Part shown: positions 34,075 through 46,280 of the stretch, one piece after another
Numbering within the stretch: the stretch's first letter is position 1
Layout: each line of letters begins with the position of its first letter
NCBI GenBank assembly: GCA_029962745.1
Contig: CM057165.1
Coordinates: 382,990-446,989 of the forward strand
From: Echinometra lucunter
Taxonomy: Eukaryota; Echinodermata; Echinoidea; Camarodonta; Echinometridae
Direction of reading: 5' to 3'
DNA: 64,000 bases
Program-made: the position numbers and the translations under genes
Notes under the pieces: generated by a model
What the model saw: only the letters and a program-made list of their open reading frames with translations
Database searches by the model: none
What the model was told of the DNA's origin: nothing

Positions 34075-34610
34075 ACTAATCTCCTCCTTTTATTGTCCCT
34101 TTACACTCATCTCAACTTGCACTAGCTAGAGATACATTTCCTTCTCTGAACTGTTCCTTTAATTCAAAAGTGGTCTTAAACTGCACTATCAAAAGCTACA
34201 TTAACTAATTTGCTCCTCTGAACTGGATCTCGAAATTGAACTTACACGTACTAGCTAGTCTGTATAAAACATCCTTCGGTGAATTGGTCCCAGACTGCAG
34301 TTAGCTAAAGAGAAATTAACTAACTTCCTTGAATTGTCCTTTTACACTGTACCAACACATGCTAGCTAGATTTGCAAAAACTAGCCTCCTCTGAATTTTC
34401 TCTTTAAGGTAATCTCCGACAATGTTAGCTCAAGCTGTATAACCAATACCCTACTTAGTTTGTCCTTTTAAATTCCTTCCAAACTATGCTATAGAAACTA
34501 ACACCCTTCTTTGACCTGTCATGTTAACTTGGTCTCCACATGCTAGCTAGAACTACGCAAACTAATCTCCTTCTTTGAAATGTCCCTTTAACAATGGTCC
34601 CAGACTATGC
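34075..34610 (-). repeat. ~65-bp tandem array, right arm
   Basis: Reverse-complement counterpart of 13735-14260. Confidence 0.75.
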
Positions 34611-35489
34611 TCGCCAGAGCTGGATAAACGAACGTCTTCCTTGCCGCGGGCAAGCTACATAATACTGCAAGTTTGTGGTATAATGAGAATACGCCTTATA
34701 ATGCTGTTAAGCTGTTGAAGTAGCACTTATAATGTATTGATTACACAGCATTGGAGTGGCGGTCCTCCATACTGTGTAGAAAGTGCAATATGAACCCCGG
34801 CCCAAGCAGACATGGCATCTTCCTTTGTTGACCAAGCACCATCTATGAAATCTTGATTTTTTTTTTTAATAGAAGTAGTTTTATCACAGGTCCACTGGAT
34901 TTATATCACAATAATTTTGTTAAAGAACTTTAATTAAATACATAGTGGCACTTTTCGTCTTGAATTCAAAAGACTACAACAAGAATGATTATAAAGACCA
35001 AATCCAGCAATGTAGACAGGAAGAAAAAAAGGGAATATTTGATTTTGGCTCTCTGTTTATTCTTGCACTTTATTCTGATGAGTGCAAGAAATAAAACTCC
35101 AGGGCCAGTATTCAATTTGATACACAGATTGAGTAAGTGAATTACATAGTATTACTTGGCTTAGTAAAATGCCTTAACTCGTATTAGGTCACTTCTACGT
35201 ATTGTACTTTAGCAAGCTGACACTAAGGCATTGTGACATCATAAAGCCTATCCTCAATAATGCACATTGTATGAGCAGTTATAAAATTTCCTTGTGTGCC
35301 ACATATCATGACTGCACATATGCATGAAAACTACATAACTAGTACAAGCTACATCAAAGATTCATTTGAATATACTTATAATTATTGCTTAAGACTTACT
35401 GAATACTTGCCTACATGCCTTTTGAAGCTGTTTTTCCACTAATCATCTACTTACATAAAAATTTGTTTGTTCCTTCCCTATTTTTAAAT

Positions 35490-35690
35490 TCTCCCCCTCC
35501 CCTCTCTCTCTCTCTTTAAACCTTTCTCCTTTTATTTCTCTCTTACTTTTTTACTCTCTCTTACATTCTCTCCATCTTCTCCCGCATCCCCTTCCTCTCC
35601 CCAATCTCCCTCTCTCCTCCCCCCTCCTTCCACTTTAGCCCTCCTTCCTTTTTATCCCTCCCCCTCTCTCTCTGTCTCTATTTCTCTCCC

Positions 35691-35727
<37 letters not shown>

Positions 35728-35730
35728 TAC
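35490..35730 (-). repeat. TC-rich microsatellite region, right arm
   Basis: CTCTCT, CCCTCC and TTTCTCTC units. Counterpart of 12596-12815 but rearranged. Confidence 0.8.
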
Positions 35731-36109
35731 ATCATCACGTCTACACTCTCATACAAACAGAATAACAAGAGATAAGGGTCTACTTGATATGTAATTGAAA
35801 TTTCTAGTACATTCATCAAGGCCACGAAAAGACAAAGTTGAAAACAAGACAGGAAGCAATTTCCTGCATTAAATGTCACATCAAGTGCTAGGGAAATACA
35901 CAAAAGAAGTTATCTCTCAAAAAGGAAAAGGATGGTACAAGAAGAAATTTCCATGACAACAAGAAGTGTTTATAACAAAGAAGCGGTAGATAATGATATT
36001 TTGAATAATGAGTATGAAATAATACAGAGCATTGGAGGACATATGCAAAGAGTTATCAGCAGTCTTTAAGGAGTAGTATACTGAAAGACTACGGATTCTG
36101 ATGGAATTT

Positions 36110-36925
36110 TCCATGAATTGTGAAGTAGCATATCAAGAATTGTGAAGTTAAATCATGTACTGTGAAGTTACATATCATGAATTATGAAGATACACATATC
36201 ATGAACCTGAAGTTGAATATGAATTCTGAAGGTATATATCATGAATTGTGAAGTTACATATCATGAATTGTGAAGTTACATATCATGAATGGTGAAGTAA
36301 CATATCATGAATTGTGAAGTTACATAACATGAACTGTGAAGCTACATATCATGAATGGTGAAGTTACATATCATGAATTGTGAAGTAACATATCATGAAT
36401 TGTGAAGTTACATTTCATGAATTGTGAAGTTACATATCATGAATTGTGAAGTAACATATCATGAATTGTGAAGTTACATATCATGAATTGTGAAGTTACA
36501 TATCATGAATTGTGAAGTTACATATCATGAATTGTGAAGTTACATATCATGAATTGTGAAGTTACATATCATGAATGGTGAAGTTACATATCATGAATTG
36601 TGAAGTTACATATCATGAATTGTGAAGTTACATATAATGAATCGTGAAGTTACATATCATGAATGGTGAAGTTACATATCATGAATTGTGAAGTTACATA
36701 TCATGAATTGTGAAGTTACATATCATGAATGGTGAAGTTACATATCATGAATTGTGAAGTTACATATCATGAATTGTGAAGTTACATATCATGAATTGTG
36801 AAGTTACATATCATGAATTGTGAAGTTACATATCATGAATTGTGAAGTTACATATCATGAATTGTGAAGTTACATATAATGAATCGTGAAGTTACATATC
36901 ATGAATGGTGAAGTTACATATTCAA
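36110..36925 (-). repeat. 22-bp satellite array, right arm
   Basis: About 37 copies of TTGTGAAGTTACATATCATGAA with few variants; more homogeneous and longer than the left-arm array. Confidence 0.95.
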
Positions 36926-37586
36926 ATTACATCTATTTTCTGAAGAGCTTTCTACACAGAATTTTTTGGGCAGTCTGATTGGGCATTCGGCAATCATCAT
37001 CCTACTCATCGGAGCAGGTCCAGATTTGTTTTCACTGCACACAAAAATCAATCAGAATCCTTCAGAAAGGTCCTTTCGACCAATCGATGAATCTCATCCA
37101 TCACTATTTATTCTGCTTAATGAACAACTTCCATAATCAATTCAACTTCTTTATATATTTGCATTCATAGCTAATGCATTAATTATACATGCTTATGTTT
37201 GCAGTACTTAAGGACGTCCCGCAATTATCCACTTAATTGCTTTGGTACATAGGCTAACATAAGTAATGCATGTAAGGCAAATATTGGTACATTTAGTTCA
37301 TTTTCAAGGGCTTATTCCATGCAGACCAACCTCAATAATCAATTTAATTGCTTTTATACATGCATGGACATAATAAATGCATGAAAAGCAATTTTAATAA
37401 TTAATGATACATCAGTTCTGATCATGAATTTTGAGGGCTTCCATTCAATATAAATTGCTGAAGGACCCAGCTTACTGCCTTTGTATACAGTAGTTCACTT
37501 GTGTTCATAATTATCAGTATGTAAAACAATTGCCAGCACACTTTGTAAATTCTGCATACAGTGTACTCTTTAGTTTAAGTTATTAA

Positions 37587-37994
37587 CCCATTCGTGACAG
37601 GAATTATTAAAAGCCTAATTTGATCAGCTTTTATTCTTCAAATTGGCAACATCAACATTTTTATTTTATTGCTACATTTTTCTTATAAAACGTCATGTAT
37701 CTGAAATGAATATAAATTAACAGAAATTATGATAAGTCAAAAAGTTGCCAATTTGCAGGGGAAAACGGTGATTTTAAAATTTCTATCACATTGCCAATTT
37801 AAGGATTTTAATGCTTAATTTTCCTTTAAAAAAATTTCAGCATCAAACAACGAATATTGTCACAACCAAAAATGGGCACAGTTTGTGTAGAATTTTTTGC
37901 TCTTTCTGCTCATGTATTTGGTATGATTTTTAGGGCTTTGCATCAAAAGATATTAGGCCAAACCACAAAATGTGGACCCTTTGTCACGAATGGG
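37587..37994. mobile_element. piggyBac-like MITE, right-arm copy
   Basis: Same insertion as 10332-10735 seen in the other arm, with TTAA at 37583-37586 and 37995-37998. The right terminal repeat has a change (TTGTCACGAATGGG). Confidence 0.85.
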
Positions 37995-38769
37995 TTAAGT
38001 ACCATGCTCCATTTAAATTTTACAATGTATTCATAATTTGAGGTAATTAGTCCTCATAACAACAAATGGTGGCTTATGATTTCATAATATAAAATATTTC
38101 GCTTTCATGCAGTTTTTGTAAGGTTTGTTCATTTTTTAATCAATTTCTGAGAGCTATTATTAACAGAATATTGATACTATTCAGTGACATTAATCCATGT
38201 CTACCTAACCATTCTTTTTTAAAGATATGAATTTTCAAAGACATTATCTCCATAAATAAATCAAAACACTAATGACTTCATCTCATATTTTCAATAGTTT
38301 GAGAATCTATAGAATAAGTTGTCTTTGATAATTCACATGTTTCAAGCATTAAAAAAAATTAAAATCCTTTACCCTTCAAATTTTCAGTAATCTATTCTCT
38401 CATTTCCTACTTTTATAAAAATAAACCCGTTGGCAAAATGATCTTTCCCTTTAAAAACATTTGCAACATTCGCATTTTCCATTGGGAGCATGCACATTCA
38501 ACTACAGTGAGTGATTTGTTATTTGTAAACTGTCTGTGGGATTTGGGGGTTTCCTAGATATGGTCTTGGGATGGTCTCCAAGACGTCTGAAATCAATTTC
38601 TGGTATGCGTGGGTTCAGCAATTTCCCATGATCTTGGAATTTCTCACTGAAAGTTAGAGATGAAATTCATTAGAAATTTTCTGGCATTGGAGGTTTTTTA
38701 CATACATGTATAATGTTGGTATTGTCTACAATATAGGTATGGGATCAATTCATTGAAAATTGTTGGGAT

Positions 38770-38925
38770 TTAGATTTCAAATTCAAATTCAAATTCAAAT
38801 TTATTTTCCACATTTCCATAAAAACGACAACAAAATATAACATGACAAACAAATGCATCCAAAAGGCCATAAAAATATTTCTAGAATAGGTAACAACAAT
38901 GTAAGAGAGAGAGAGAGAGAGAGAA
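38770..38925 (-). mobile_element. Retroposon 3' fragment, right-arm copy
   Basis: Mirror of 9400-9555: TTCAAATTCAAATTCAAATT followed by TATTTTCC and a GA microsatellite at 38901-38923. Confidence 0.45.
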
Positions 38926-39614
38926 GAAAAAGAAACAATCAAAGGCAGAGATGTGAATATGACACAATAATACATGTATAAAAATGATCTTGGAATTACC
39001 TTCAAAAAGTTAGAGGTTAATTTGTTGAAAACTGTCTGGATATACAAATCTCTTATGAACAATCATAGGATTAATTGTCAACAAAAAGTTCAAGATGAAT
39101 TTACATTTACATATCCAAAAAAAAAATGTAAAGAATTTTGGAGTTTCCTGTATAATCTGGGAAATGTTAACAAAACAAAAAAAATCAGAGATGAAATTAT
39201 TGAAGGCTGTATGGATTGACCGCAAAAAGATTTAGTTTGGAGCTTAACATCTTTGTCAGTCATAAGAAGGTTTGAACTGTAAGACTACAGACCTTGCACT
39301 CCACAGGCCCTGAAGGCTGTAATGGAGCTAGTCATGGCATCTGACACAGCCAGGGACTCACAAAGTTAGGCTAGGTGCAGTGCTTCATTGAACTGACATG
39401 TCCATGCCTGCAGCCAGCAAAACGTATGAGGTTACTTTAATTTGTTTTGTGGAAATGTGTCAAGTATCAAAATGAAGCCTGTGCCCGCAGACTACAGGAA
39501 GTCTGAAGTTACTTTCATTTGTTTTGTAGAATTGTGTCAAGTGTCAAAATTAAGTCTGTGCCTGCAGACTACAGTAGGTATGTGGTTACTTTGATATACG
39601 ATTGATCATTGTTA

Positions 39615-39800
39615 TTAATGTAATAATAACTTAAAGTAGTAATTATTATCACTGCTATCAATATTATTATCATTATTATTATCATCATTATTATCATCAT
39701 CATTATTATTATCATTATCATTATCAATTATCATTACGATTATTATTACTATAATTTTTGTTATTATTGTTATCATTATTTTATCATCATCATTATTCAT
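39615..39800. repeat. ATT/ATC microsatellite present only in right arm
   Basis: About 190 bp of TTATTATCATTATTATCATC-type repeat lies where the left arm (near 8670-8720) has only a short AT-rich stretch. A clear insertion/deletion difference between the arms. Confidence 0.85.
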
Positions 39801-40214
39801 ACTTATTACCTATCATAAAGATACATATGTTTACGACTGTCACTAGCGGATGTTCATGGAAATGTGAAAGAGAGTAAATGGAATTAACCTTTTTTTTTTT
39901 TTTTGTAAATAGAATGAACCTGTTGAGCATGATTTAATTTCAGTATAACAAGCATTTTCAACAGACCCTAGCCTCATTTATCTTGGGTTAAGTGTTCAAG
40001 GGGTCGGGAGAAAAATCTGCAGTACAGACACTCTCACTCGAAATAGGATAAATTTACATTTTACAAATCAATAAATAGTAGATGGTAAACTCTTTTTCCA
40101 GCAACCACAACAGTTGTAGAGCAGGCTCTGGCAAAAATTAACAGAATCTGTGATATTATGCAAATGACAATTAATCAACCATACAAGTCAATTATACCAA
40201 ATAACTTACTCTCT

Positions 40215-40350
40215 TAACATATAGGAGTGGATACCCACTCTTTGAGGGTCATATTGATAGAAACCACTTCATTATGGAGTGGAAAACCACTCTAATTAGA
40301 GTGGAATCCAGTTTCAAACTTTCAAAAGAGTAATTCAAACCACTACTTTG
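40215..40350. repeat. AGTGGATTCCACT motif cluster, right arm
   Basis: Counterpart of 8135-8290 with several substitutions in the palindromes. Confidence 0.5.
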
Positions 40351-41039
40351 GAGAGGATTTCACTGTAATTCAGATTTGATTCAACTCCCAAAGTGATCCC
40401 TGATGACTCCTAAACAAGTGCATTTCCACTCTTCATCACAAAGGGAGTTGGTTATCTCCTTCATATAGGTATAGATATAAAAGTCAGTTAATAGAGTCAT
40501 ACACTTACTATATTTATGTGAAGTTTCATATAATACATCCTTTGCAATATATGATTTATAGAAACTACTAGATATGTCATGTTTAACATTTTAAAATGTC
40601 ACTCCATATCACTGAAGTTCTGACATAGAGTAGTATACAATGTGTCCATATCTAACAAATATAAACATGTGCATTCCTAATATACATTCCTAATTTGTAT
40701 TCTGGACAGACGAACACACATATGGAAAGCCTCCTACAAGTAGATCAGAAATATAACTGATTCATGAAACAGATGGCCATAGTGCCTCATGACAGACAGA
40801 GCGTATCTTCACTATAGTTCATTCGAACAGGTTTAGTGCATATATGTCTCTATGAGAGTAGGCATATGATATTTGAGAGAGGTCACTAGAAAATTGCAAA
40901 GAAAGACCTGCAATGCCATAACAATGTAGATATTTGCAAAGATCTTGATTCAAGTAAATAATGTTCAAAATCAGATTTCTATATATTTTCATACTTCTAG
41001 GACTATACGTGTATTTTACTGCATAGGGGTCAAGAAGAA

Positions 41040-41760
41040 CAAGTAATGTTTCTATGACAAAGTGTTTTTAATATAGATTTTAAGTTCAAGTCGATTAGAA
41101 GTATGGTGTAGATTAAAATTTATCAAAATTTCTAGATGTACAGTTGAGAGTACATACAGAGGTCAGGAGAACGTAATACATCACATGTGTAGTTGCCATG
41201 TCAACAAGAATTTCAATCTCCATTTTTTATTTCGGGTGAATGAGATGTTTTTTTAGTTCAGAGGATACAATACTACGGTCAATGAACATAAGAGAGTCTC
41301 ACATATAGTCGCCATGACCAGCAGTAGATTCAAGATTTTTCAAAAGGGGGGGGGGGGTGGCAAACTCTTTTCAGGTGTCTGTAAGTCTCGAAAAGGGGAC
41401 ACAGGCTGGGTGAGCACCCCCCCCCCCCAATCTATGCATGACCATGACAACAATAAGACTCCTATCTGTAGTTGCCATGACAAGGTGTTTAATCTCCATA
41501 TTTCAGTTGAATCAGATGTTTAGTTCAGACAAACATGGAGATCAGTGAGAACATGAGAGATCTCACAAATGGTCACCAAGGAAACCATAAGACATCCCAT
41601 ACCATGACACCAAGGATTTCAATCTCTATGTTGATTTTTCAAGTGAATTAGAAGTTATGAATTAAGAGAAACATCAAGGTCAATGAGAACATGAGAAGTC
41701 TCACATATGGCCACCATGACAACAGTGATTTTGATATTGATCTTTTAGAAAGTGGAGAAC
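41040..41760. repeat. Degenerate ~120-bp tandem array spanning the arm boundary
   Basis: Units with GTTGCCATGNCAACAAG, AATTTCAATCTCCAT, GTGAATNAGATGTTTAGTTC and AGAACATGAGAGATCTCAC recur near 41191, 41308, 41430-41473, 41573-41613 and 41711. Poly-G and poly-C runs at 41346-41356 and 41418-41429 fall within it. Contig 2 begins inside the array. Confidence 0.65.
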
Positions 41761-42430
41761 ATGTAAACTGTAACAATTACAATAAATTAGTGCTGGAATA
41801 AAGGGTGTGACATATTAGCACTGCACAAACCTGAACTACCAGGTTGCAATAAGCTAACACACTCTGAATGTCATCAGTCAAGTTAGACACACTTTATGCT
41901 GGCATCACAGGTCCATTAGCACCCTACCCTCTTCCCCACTCTTACTTCTTTATCCACTTTTATTAACAGCTTTTCTCTCTCTTTATTTTAACTTTAACTT
42001 CAATCAAAGGAGTACATCATCAGTCACTATCAATATTGGTCATTTAACTTACTTTGACTTCAAATGGCAAATCCAAAGGGAAGATAGGGGAATCCCCCGA
42101 CTTGGAATCCCCTGACTTTAATAGCCGTGGACTGGATCTGGGCCAAGCCACACCCACTTCCCCCTGACTCACACAACACAATTTACAAAAACATCCACAA
42201 CACCAGGTACCACTGCCATGCTATACCTCTCAAAATATGTGTGAGCTTCACTATCATTTTTCCAAGGGCCAGGCTTTATAAAGATAAGTAGATCTATATC
42301 TTACACTTCAAATTATCGCACAGATTACGAATACGAGCAATAACCAACGGTCAATTGATTTTGAAGTAACGTTAGTTTAGACCTCGCGCATTGCAAGAGA
42401 AGTTGGAGCACATGTACTAACTTTAGCAGA
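41761..42430. other. No feature recognised; intron side of the 42.5-kb exon
   Basis: Non-coding. It lies directly after the donor site of the minus-strand exon at 42550-42436, so it is probably that gene's first intron. Confidence 0.4.
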
Positions 42431-42435
42431 CTTAC

Positions 42436-42550
42436 CCCCAATGATCTCCGCCCGACCGTCTGCTGGAATCCCGGAGATGCGTTGCTTCTGGTTCCCGAAG
42501 CTTGACTCCGCCATCAATTCTACTTCTTCGTTCCTCGCTTTGTCACTCAT
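42436..42550 (-). CDS. Likely first coding exon of an unrecognised gene
   Basis: On the minus strand ATG at 42550-42548 opens 38 codons (MSDKARNEEVELMAESSFGN, then KQRISGIPADGRAEIIG-like) and ends GGGG|GTAAGT, a consensus donor, in phase 1. The frame stays open upstream to about 42587 without another ATG, so this ATG is the best start. The surrounding 400 bp is richer in CG dinucleotides than the rest of the window, as expected near a promoter. The peptide is hydrophilic with no signal peptide or known domain. Later exons would lie toward lower coordinates, in the duplicated arm or, if the contigs overlap as proposed, in contig 2. I do not recognise the family. Confidence 0.55.
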
Positions 42551-42870
42551 ATGCACCTGATCTGGGGAAGAAGCACGCCTGCCCACAAACTTGCTTTGAT
42601 CTTTTGAGATTTGAAGGATTAATAATCCGTCCGGGTCACTTCCTCTCCGATCAGCCAGTGTTGCAGCTGGATAATGCGGAATCGAGAAAGAATTGAAAAC
42701 GGAGCGCTTTTCTCGTCACTGCACTCGATACTCGTCGTAGTATTGTACAAATCGGATGCGTATTGTGATGTCAGATCGAAAGCAAAACGCATTATACCTT
42801 GCAGAAAACGTGAGAGGGCACTGCACACGGATTTTTCTTCAAGACTTGCAGCTCAGTAATATTTCCTTTT
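42551..42870 (-). promoter_or_regulatory. Probable promoter/5' UTR region
   Basis: Locally CG-rich stretch immediately upstream of the ATG at 42550. No clear TATA box. The open frames on the plus strand are short and overlap each other, and I read them as chance. Confidence 0.35.
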
Positions 42871-42994
42871 CCAAATTATTTAACCTAAAAACTTCTGTTA
42901 ATCCTCATACAAACGTGGTATTTCAATGCATTTTCATTCCTGAACATCTTACCCTCCAGGCTACAAACTCCATATTGAGGGGATAAACGTTTTG

Positions 42995-43035
42995 GGTTTG
43001 GGGGGGGGGGGGGAGGGGGGGGGGGGTGGGGAGGC
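42995..43035 (+). repeat. Poly-G tract
   Basis: G-run of about 35 bases with few interruptions. Confidence 0.9.
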
Positions 43036-43164
43036 GCATGAGCTTAAGTATTTTAATCATAATAATTAATCATTTTTGTTCAGTCAGCGTCGTAAAATCT
43101 GTTATCCCATGAACTAAAGTTTTTGGAAACTATGTCATAAAACGAATGTAATCTTAACCTAGTC

Positions 43165-43198
43165 ACCCCCTCCCTCCCTCCCTCCCTCCCTCCTTCCT

Positions 43199-43265
<67 letters not shown>

Positions 43266-43345
43266 CTCTTTATCTCCCTATCTTTCTCCCCTCTCTCCCT
43301 CTCACGCTATCTCCTCTCTCTCTCTCTCTCTCTCTCTCCTCTCTC

Positions 43346-43376
<31 letters not shown>

Positions 43377-43378
43377 GT
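43165..43378 (+). repeat. CCCT and CT microsatellite
   Basis: CCCTCCCTCC followed by a long pure CT run (43208-43262) and a second CT-rich run to 43378. Confidence 0.95.
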
Positions 43379-45291
43379 CAGTCTGATTCTATCCGACTTT
43401 CATTCTATTTATTCTCTTATTTTCTCTGGCCTTCTCTTTTACACACACCCTCACGCTCGATCCATTAAGGTACATACAGAGAAAATGAGAGTGGATTAAT
43501 TAATGTGAGAGTAAGCGGCCATACACTTTATTTCTCTTTGTTTCCCTTTCTCTTTCCACTCACATTTTTCCTCTCACTTTACCCTCACTCCCTTAGATAA
43601 TTACAACCCTTACGCTTTGAATAACACACTAAGGTCCCACCGTTACATTTGATCAATAATAACCAGATTTTTCATTAAAGGTACATCCCATAAGTCATTT
43701 TGAATAATGCATTTATACTATCTCATGCTTATGCATGGTTCTGTGTAACTAGATCTAATTAACCATGCCCTGCCTTCATTATGTTGTCGTAATTTGTCAG
43801 TTATTATTGTTAAAATGTCCATGTCAGTCGTAAAGCGCACTGAGAACCCTTTTTGAGTGCGCTTTGTAAAAAGTATTACAAAAATATTACAAAAAGCTCC
43901 TTTAAAAAAAAATCATGTAAAAACATTTCTGTTCTATCATTAATTATTTCTATGCGCCTTGAGCACTCCACAGAGTGGATTCGGCACTATATAAGTTACA
44001 TTTATTATTATCATTATTGTTATCGTCATCATCTTCGTTATTCTCTCCACAATATAACAGATTGCATACCTTTAATTGAATATTTCGTCATCGGTCAAAA
44101 TGTGAAAGAAGCCTAATTTCTGACAAATTATAAAAGACAAGTAGCAAGGCAGCTTTCACGGTTCATAAATATTACTCATTTTATTTCAAAAATAAGAATA
44201 TGATAAGCACAGTAAAGAAAATAATAGACTGATATCTTGTAGATTTAGATAGAGACCCAATTGAAAAAAAACCCCAAGAATTAAGAGCAAACTGCAGAGA
44301 CAATGGTATTGTATACAGACATAGTTTAAACCAAAGGTATAAACTCTATTCCTTATCCGATATACGAGACAAAAAGTGACATTTCAGTAGGAAAATGAAT
44401 ATAGTCTCATATGAACAGGAAGAACGGTTTAAAAGGGGGACCATTACAAAATCAAAGAGGTGGTAGTTGATAATCAAATGATACTTACAGAAGTGTGTTT
44501 TTTGTTTAACTCAAGAGAGTTATTGTGATATACTGATGCCAAACAAACATCTTCAAAACAGCATGCAGGGGTATTGATTTCATATGTTATGCAAACCTGG
44601 TGTTGTTCCTTTTTTTCAAGATTGATCCTCTGTATTTGCTTTAAGTATCATCACTTAGGTGTATATAAAGAAATTTCCCCTTATTTCAAAAGTAGTTGCT
44701 CTACAGACTATCAATAGCAGTGGTGGAAACTTTGGCTTCGGAAGTCGGGGGGGGGGGGGGGGACAGAAAATCCGAGCCAACAGTGATCATTGCATGTATT
44801 TCAGCAATATAGGAAATCACTTTTCATGGCTCTTTACTCGCATGAGTGCAGATTAAAAGAATGTCCCTTCATCCTACCTCTACATAATTTGTAAATTCTT
44901 ATTCCTTTCATTTCAGACTAAAATCATCTTGCAATATGATTACTGTAATGTCATCAGATACGAGGATATGGCATGGTAGCTACTGAGAAGACAAAAGGAA
45001 AAGAAAAGGAAAAAGGAAAGAATTGTGACAATGTACTTAACACAAATGTGATGTATCTGAACCAGAATTCGACCTCAGTTATGAAACCAAAATAAAGATG
45101 AATTTGCATAAATTTGTTGAAGATACATGCAGGGAATCACTGCATACACGTCGGCATACATGGCCATTGAACCTAATATTTTAGGCCAACTGTTATGAAT
45201 TTCAAATTAGGAGATATTCGTCTTCCGTTCTCATGAGAATAGTTCAAGAAAGATTGCCAGTCTTATGTCAAAGGGTGAGTCCGTGGAATGA
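43379..45291. other. Intergenic DNA between two minus-strand genes
   Basis: Contains the 3' UTR of the gene ending at 45292 and upstream DNA of the gene starting at 42550. A G-run lies at 44749-44762. AAAATTACAAAAAG short repeats occur at 43870-43900. No other exon was recognised. Confidence 0.45.
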
Positions 45292-45375
45292 TCAATCATC
45301 CGTGTTTGAACAGTCATCAGAGATCTTTGGTAGAGGGGTCAGAATCTGCTCTCTTTCCATGTCATCCCATTTGCC
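45292..45375 (-). CDS. Terminal coding exon of an unrecognised acidic-tailed gene
   Basis: Acceptor CTCATATCACAG on the minus strand, phase 0, then 27 codons (GKWDDMEREQILTPLPKISD, DCSNTDD) and TGA at 45294-45292. It joins in frame to the exon at 46177-46018. The tail is acidic and contains a TPLPK proline-directed site. No domain was recognised. Confidence 0.6.
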   Translation of the reverse strand, partial: GKWDDMEREQILTPLPKISDDCSNTDD

Positions 45376-46017
45376 CTGTGATATGAGCATAAATACAAGT
45401 TGAAAAACAGCAAGCAGAAAGTTTACACATTATGATCTACTCATAACTTATAGGGGGATTTAGGTGTCGATGAGGCTGCCCCTTTAGGTATGCACTGTTA
45501 GGAATTTGAGGAGCAAATTTGTTTTATATCAGAAAAAAATCTACTTTCCCCATTTCCTCAACTATATCTGCGAACTTGCTACAGGGCTTCCAAGATTTTT
45601 GTGGGAGCATACTCCACCGAGAAAATGGCCGGAAAATATAATGTTGGGAAGACTGGTATACACTCACACCCGTTATAACCACCGTTACAGTGTAAGGAAA
45701 TCTTTTAACTAACTTGATAACCTCATAAACCAAACGTCATTATTGGCCTGACACTGATATTAAGATCCCGGATTAAGATATTTATAATCATATAGTCATT
45801 TAAAGACATTCCAATTTGACTAATGAGGCAGAGCTTTTGTTATATAATGCACCTTCGAATATTATCTGAAATCTGCATTTGAAATAAGAAACAACTTTTG
45901 TACGAACGGATGTTGATAAAGACTATTTCTAACAGTCATGCAGGATATCAGAATAATTATCATCAAAATGATTTTGAAATGCTTACTGAAAATTTACAAA
46001 TCTGCGATCGAACTCAC
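45376..46017 (-). other. Intron of the acidic-tailed gene
   Basis: 642-bp intron bounded by GTGAGT at 46017 and CACAG at 45376. AT-rich, no repeats noted. Confidence 0.55.
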
Positions 46018-46177
46018 CGTAAAGGGAACCCCAGCAGGTCGTAAGCAGTCCATATCGACGTTGGTTCGTTGAACGATCTCCTGCCAGACCTTCTTGGTTT
46101 CTACCGTCCACTCGAGATCATGGAAACTCTCTAAGACTTCTTCATCGGACAGGTCGTCGTGGAGCTCATCCTCATGA
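46018..46177 (-). CDS. Penultimate coding exon of the acidic-tailed gene
   Basis: Acceptor TCATTCTCTCTCAG after a long CT tract on the minus strand, donor TTTACG|GTGAGT. It supplies one base of a split codon plus 53 codons: HEDELHDDLSDEEVLESFHD, then a hydrophobic/charged stretch with LEWTVETKKVWQEIVQRTN and CLRPAGVPFT. The first 20 residues are strongly acidic; the rest could form helices. Upstream exons would lie beyond 46177 in the contig or across the gap. Family not recognised, but the two exons fit by phase, splice sites and non-random composition. Confidence 0.65.
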
Positions 46178-46189
46178 CTGAGAGAGAAT

Positions 46190-46229
46190 GAGAGAAAGAG
46201 GGAGAGAGAGAGAGAGAGAGAGAGTGAGT

Positions 46230-46278
<49 letters not shown>
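46190..46278 (+). repeat. GA microsatellite
   Basis: GAGAGA/GAGTGA run directly upstream (on the minus strand) of the acceptor of the penultimate exon; on the transcript strand it is an exceptionally long polypyrimidine tract. Confidence 0.95.

Positions 46279-46280
<2 letters not shown>

Larger units (their letters stand above)
30640..41360 (-). repeat. Right arm of the ~11-kb inverted duplication
   Basis: Reverse complement of 7169 to about 18300. Its outer end (GGGGGGTGGC at 41351-41360) matches the first bases of contig 2, while unique sequence continues beyond it to 46630. Array lengths differ from the left arm at the 15-bp, 22-bp and ATT repeats. Confidence 0.9.

Noticed and set aside
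7169..41360. A natural ~11-kb-arm palindrome or programmed inversion system
   Set aside because: Both homology borders coincide with contig ends and form a clean dovetail, which points to unmerged contigs.
45506..45733. Overlapping open frames on both strands near 45.6 kb
   Set aside because: They lie in the intron of the minus-strand gene and have no splice-bounded exon.
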